Source: Acanthochlamys bracteata (Eukaryota; Streptophyta; Magnoliopsida; Pandanales; Velloziaceae). From it: a DNA stretch of 64,000 nt. The translations under genes and the position numbers were made by a program. The notes under the pieces were generated by a model, which worked only from the letters and a program-made list of their open reading frames with translations, had not been told where the DNA came from and ran no database searches. Shown piece after piece: positions 59,956 to 64,000 of this stretch; position 1 is the first letter of the stretch; each line of letters opens with the position of its first letter. The stretch spans positions 6,991,524 to 7,055,523 of the forward strand of contig CM034132.1 in the NCBI GenBank assembly GCA_019914995.1. Direction: 5' to 3'.

Positions 59956-62851
59956 TCATAAATGTCTATATATTTCACTTGCAATTGCATCACGATATGC
60001 ATCCAACCTATCATTATGATCGGATTCATCTTCGGGTTGAACGTTTGATGTACTAGAAGATGCTTCAAATACTGACGGTATGTAAGTTTCACGCTCAGCA
60101 TATGTAAATGCTTCATCTATTTCTTTAATCCTGATATAGTTATGTATTGCCATTGCAGTAATAATAATATTATGTTGTACCTCTATTGAGTATGGCGGTA
60201 TATCTCTTAAAATTGAAAAGCGCGCCTTCCATCGCCAAATGTACGTTCAATGATAGTTCTGCATGAAGAATGTACAAAGTTGAACTTTTCTTTTCTCCCT
60301 CTAGGTGCCCGCATTTGTGGTGCATTGGCACGACGAAAGTCCTCCAAATAATATCTTACGTTCCGGCCTTTATAAGGACCCATATATTCATAAATATATT
60401 TATATCCTGCATCCACTAAATAATATTGATCTCCGTGAGGATGAGGAAATCTCAGTTCAGGGATGCGTAATGCTTCGTTCAGTATGCGTGAATCGTGAGC
60501 TGACCCTTCCCATCCGGCCCATGCAAATGTAAAACACATATTAAAATCGCATACCGCCAATATATTTTGAGTAATATACCATTTACGTCCAATGTAAGGT
60601 GTTACATCTTCTGGCCGTATAGTTGCTTTGATATGTGTCCCATCGATAGCTCCAATACAATCCTGTATTCAAATTTTGATATCAAAATAAAAAATTCAAC
60701 TTATCTAATATAATAATCTAAGTGCCGAAATTTGATTTGATCACTTACTTTAAACCATGGAAGATAACGTGCTGTTAGATATTCCTGCAAGATTAACTCA
60801 AGAGGGGATAGGTGAATTGAGTTAGTCTATAAAAATTTTCGTTAAGTTTGTTATCCTACTGGCAGCGAGCTAACAGTCCGCTGTGTCAATGCTGTAACCT
60901 GCAGACAGAGAGAGTTAGAGTGTTTACTAACATAAGTGACAAAGAGTAGTGCTCAGGGTATTTAACGTGCTCAGGGTATTTGACGTGGTTCGGCAAAACC
61001 CTTTTGCTTACATCCACGGTCGCTCTATCACCAGAGCCAAAACTTCACTAGACCTTTAATAAGCTACAAATACACCTTGAGCAAAGTGCTTCGCCAAGCA
61101 CACTTACTCTACCGAGTTTCTTCGCCAAGACAACCCCTAACGACCTCTCCGGACACGCTTTGTCCCCATGGCTGATTTGCTAAGACTATTATAAGGTCTA
61201 AGAGCTTACACCAAGCTCTACTGAAGCTTCTTTACCGGTGCCTCGCAAAGACCACCACCTTTACACCACAAGAAGAGGTTACAAGAAAATAAACTAAGAT
61301 TGAGCACGGGATCTATCTCACAGATGTTAAGTGTTTATGATGTGATTCGGATGAGATGATCGGAGAGGTTCTTTGAGAGAGAGATTTCTTGATATGATTT
61401 GCAAAGAAGATTTGTTTGTGTGGAGTAGTGGAGTTCGTGACCAGCAGTAGGATATTTTTGAGTAGAGTGGTAGAGTTCTTGTATATCTCTGTTTTTGCTT
61501 GGGTTCTCTCTACTTCTGTTTTCTTTATGTTCTCTCACTGTTTTTCTCTCTTTCTCCACCACGTTTCTTCGTTGCTGTGACTCCCTTCTTATAGAGTTTC
61601 TTTCCTATGCAGGAGCCGTTGAGGAATGTTACTGTTGGCGCTCGGTTCTTCACGTCAGAGAGGAAGTGGTGTTGTCCAGTGGTCTTTCAGCTGTGTTTGT
61701 GCAAAGTCTTTGTTGCATTAAATGCGTTGTAGAAATTTGAATTTGCTGCCAACGGTTGAAAGCTTAATTTAGCTAAGCTTCATCATGCGAGACTTCGGTG
61801 GTGATGAGTTGATATGGCATGTCCATAATAAAGCGGTCTGTGATTGATCGCTTTACTTGATCAAGGACTTTGACTGCTTTCTTCCCTTGATTATTGAGCT
61901 TTTCTTTTGTGTGAAATTGAAGATGATTTTAGCTCTTATAAATCTTCTGTTTGAAATGCTTCAGTCCGTTGTGAGTGCAGGTGATTTTTGAAGCAAGGAA
62001 AATTCTGCTGCCATTGAACACAAGGGTCTGTTTCGAAACAGAGAAGTCTTCTTATGCTTGATGAATCGAACAATTTGATGAATTGTGGCTGTGGCATCCT
62101 CATCCCGTATCTTTTTTCTCTGTCCCTTGAGCGGTCGAGCGGTGGCCGTGATGTGGCTGCGGCATCCTCTCATCCCCGATGTCTTTGTCTCTGTCCGGTA
62201 TGTAGTAGCATAGCGATTGGTATTGTGATGATGGCATGTTTGTATCAACAGAAATTAAATGATCTTTGTTTGTCTAATCCTGCAGACTTGTTTTCAGATT
62301 ATTAGTCTTATATAAATCATAGTTCCTAATTCTTTGTTATCATCAAAATTATCCTTATAATTCCAATACGTGCGTTCTGTGGTTTATGAAATGTCTTTCC
62401 CTTATTATATCTATCATGAGGCTTTATAATATTTGTAGCCAATCTCAGCACAGCCTCAAGCACTCCATGAAAATGTCAATGAATCGTCTCACCCGAATGA
62501 TTAAATATTTCCTGATTTACTCTATTTCCTAAACCATACGCACACGTTACGAGAAAGATAGCAATTTCTTCATGAACAGACATTCCACGTGTTGCATCTA
62601 AGTAGTACAACTTTGTCAACTCATCACATAGTTGTAAAAAAATAGGTATCTTCAATCGAAAATTTTGATAGCAACGAACTTCATTTCTTTCAAATATCTC
62701 ATTTATGAAAACGTTACCCGTGCATATAGATGTACGATATACATAGATATCGATCGTAGTACTGAATTGCTGCATAATTTGCTTGTTCACATAAGTTTGT
62801 CCATTCTTCTTCACTATCATTTTCCTCACTATCACTAGCCAACGGATCCAT
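59956..62851 (-). pseudogene. PIF/Harbinger transposase, interrupted by an LTR insertion
   Basis: The minus-strand protein begins MDPLASDSEENDSEEEWTNL at 62851 and shows the family's N-terminal block (FLQLCDELTKL, GMSVHEEIAIFL, HSGETIH), then HFHGVLEAVLRLATNIIKPH. After the inserted LTR (60786-62359) it resumes with YLTARYLPWFK, then after an intron with the DDE domain: D in DCIGAIDGTHIKATI, D in GSAHDSRIL, E in RTIIERTFGD. It ends at 59956. A frame change near residue 35 and a stop after GETIH show decay even apart from the insertion. The DDE_Tnp_4 domain recognises 3-base TNA targets and moves Tourist-type MITEs. It could once have mobilised MITEs such as that at 54373. Confidence 0.85.
60786..62359 (-). 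mobile_element. Solo-LTR-like fossil inserted in the Harbinger transposase, 1574 bp
   Basis: The insertion is bounded by a perfect 5-base duplication ATTCC (60781-60785 and 62360-62364), the usual LTR-element target size. Its ends are eroded but of the TG...CA type. Inside, words such as 'gacgtggttcggcaaaaccc' and, on the minus strand, 'gatgataacaaagaattagg' are typical of plant Ty1/copia LTRs. No gag or pol domain is present, so it looks like a single LTR left after recombination. It is younger than the transposon it splits. Fossil; age not estimable without a partner LTR. Confidence 0.6.
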
Positions 62852-63478
62852 TTAACTACAAATATAAAAATTAATTTTAAGTGACAATATTAACTAAAAA
62901 AATACGTATAAACTCACAATTTTCAAAAACAATAACATTATAATTGGTATCAAAATTTTTTCTAATAATACAATTTTGATCATATTATATACTACCACCA
63001 TGATATAATATACTAATAGCATACTATCAAAATAATATTTTAAACATTCAATTAAATCACAGTAACAATATACCAACATAATATGCCCACCATAAAATTA
63101 TTTCAAAAATATTTATAATATTATTATTTAACGAACATCATATTACCAAGATAATAATATTCCAATAATGTTCACAATAATACTACATAACAATCATAAC
63201 AACATACGATAACTACCACCAACATCATAGAATAATATCATTTTACAACCATAACAATATTCCAATAATATTTACAACATACTAACTTTATAATACTACT
63301 AGCACAATAATATTTCACAATGTTCAAATTACAACATACAATAACTAATTTAAGATTTTTCCGGTCCAAAATAGTTAAAGTGAAAATTCAGCCAACTATA
63401 GCGAGCTGCAGCATTATAATAACTCATAAAGACTTCATGATTTTTTTTTTATAGTCAATACACATGCTGCATAATGGG
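62852..63478. other. AT-rich stretch between the two Harbinger genes
   Basis: It contains repeated 'aataatattcca' and 'acaatcataacaacat' words of simple-sequence character and no gene. It is presumably internal sequence of the Harbinger element. Confidence 0.45.
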
Positions 63479-63877
63479 CTAGGGGGCTACCGCCTCTATC
63501 TCCGGAATAGTGGCCAATATCGCCAAATATTGACGGATGGTGGGTATCGATAACGTCATTGCGTGTCTTTGACGCATTATCTCTGTCATGTCACCGATGT
63601 GCTCTTTTCCAGATGATCCATAACTCTTTCGCTTCCTACTACTGCTTCCCGATCTTAGAGGATTTTGAGATATAAAGAAAGAATGTGAAAAGAGATCATT
63701 ATCAGTTACTATAGGAGAGGAAACCTGAAATGCAGGTTGAAGTTCTTCATTGGCTCGAACGTCGTCGCTATCTCCGCTGCCTTCCAAATCCGATGGGTTT
63801 GAAAGTGCAGTCTCATGTTGGACTTGTGATGGTGCCCAAGCCTGCGAACCATTGGCAACAAGGTCATCAAACAACAT
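63479..63877 (-). pseudogene. Harbinger ORF1 (Myb/SANT-like protein), C-terminal part
   Basis: The minus-strand frame of 132 codons reads DLEGSGDSDDVRANEELQPA, then SRKRKSYGSSGKEHIGDM, and ends RQYLAILATIPEIEAVAP. This acidic stretch followed by a basic SRKRK patch and a short helical tail is the usual C-terminal half of the Myb/SANT-like ORF1 protein encoded next to PIF/Harbinger transposases. The N-terminal Myb-like domain should lie to the right, beyond the window edge, probably after an intron. ORF1 works with the transposase in binding DNA and nuclear import. Whether this copy is intact cannot be seen here. Confidence 0.6.
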
Positions 63878-64000
63878 CAGGTACCGTTCACGGTATATAG
63901 ATAAATCTTTTCCCTTAAATATTTTAAACTTAGGGTATGCCTAAAGAAAGCAAGAGTTCATTAATTCAAAAAATTAATTTAATAATCATAATAATACATC

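Overview
The window is nuclear DNA of a flowering plant. It carries spliced genes with GT-AG introns, plant-type protein families (a HAESA-like receptor kinase, a plant-length homogentisate dioxygenase) and very AT-rich spacers packed with small hAT, PIF/Harbinger, foldback and CACTA elements. Nothing in the sequence fixes the species. The coding GC content is lower than is usual for grasses, but the lineage stays unresolved.

Four host genes can be rebuilt exon by exon with intact frames. (1) 3187-5175, minus strand: D-aminoacyl-tRNA deacylase, 8 exons, 157 aa. (2) 10955-22686, plus strand: homogentisate 1,2-dioxygenase, 9 exons, 456 aa. Its introns 2 and 3 are swollen by foldback elements and tandem repeats, and a tRNA-Ala-like sequence lies in intron 1. 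(3) 32456-41496, plus strand: API5 (apoptosis inhibitor 5) homologue, 16 exons, 542 aa, with an RG-rich tail. (4) 43087-46650, minus strand: HAESA/HSL1-type leucine-rich-repeat receptor kinase, 2 exons, 996 aa. The four act in unrelated processes (translation proofreading, tyrosine breakdown, cell-death control, peptide signalling). They are neighbours and do not form a functional cluster.

Between and inside them lie mobile elements. hAT-type non-autonomous elements are at 1456-2194, 6078-6930 and 55834-56691; the last two are one family in opposite orientation, and eroded relatives lie near 42.2-42.7 and 48.3-48.7 kb. A fossil Ty3/gypsy LTR element (22886-29219, minus strand, target duplication TTTCT) sits 200 bp beyond the HGD stop codon and itself contains two small DNA elements. 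The right third (about 49.7-64 kb) is transposon territory: a decayed CACTA element with a Transposase_24 gene, a nested Tourist-like MITE, and a PIF/Harbinger transposon running off the right edge and split by a solo-LTR-like insertion (60786-62359, duplication ATTCC).

I found no undescribed system that I would stand behind. The most interesting signals are the three long foldback elements that each sit in a (TA)n tract within one HGD intron, the tRNA-Ala-like sequence in an intron, the variant N-terminal loop of the deacylase, and the nested insertions with clean target duplications.
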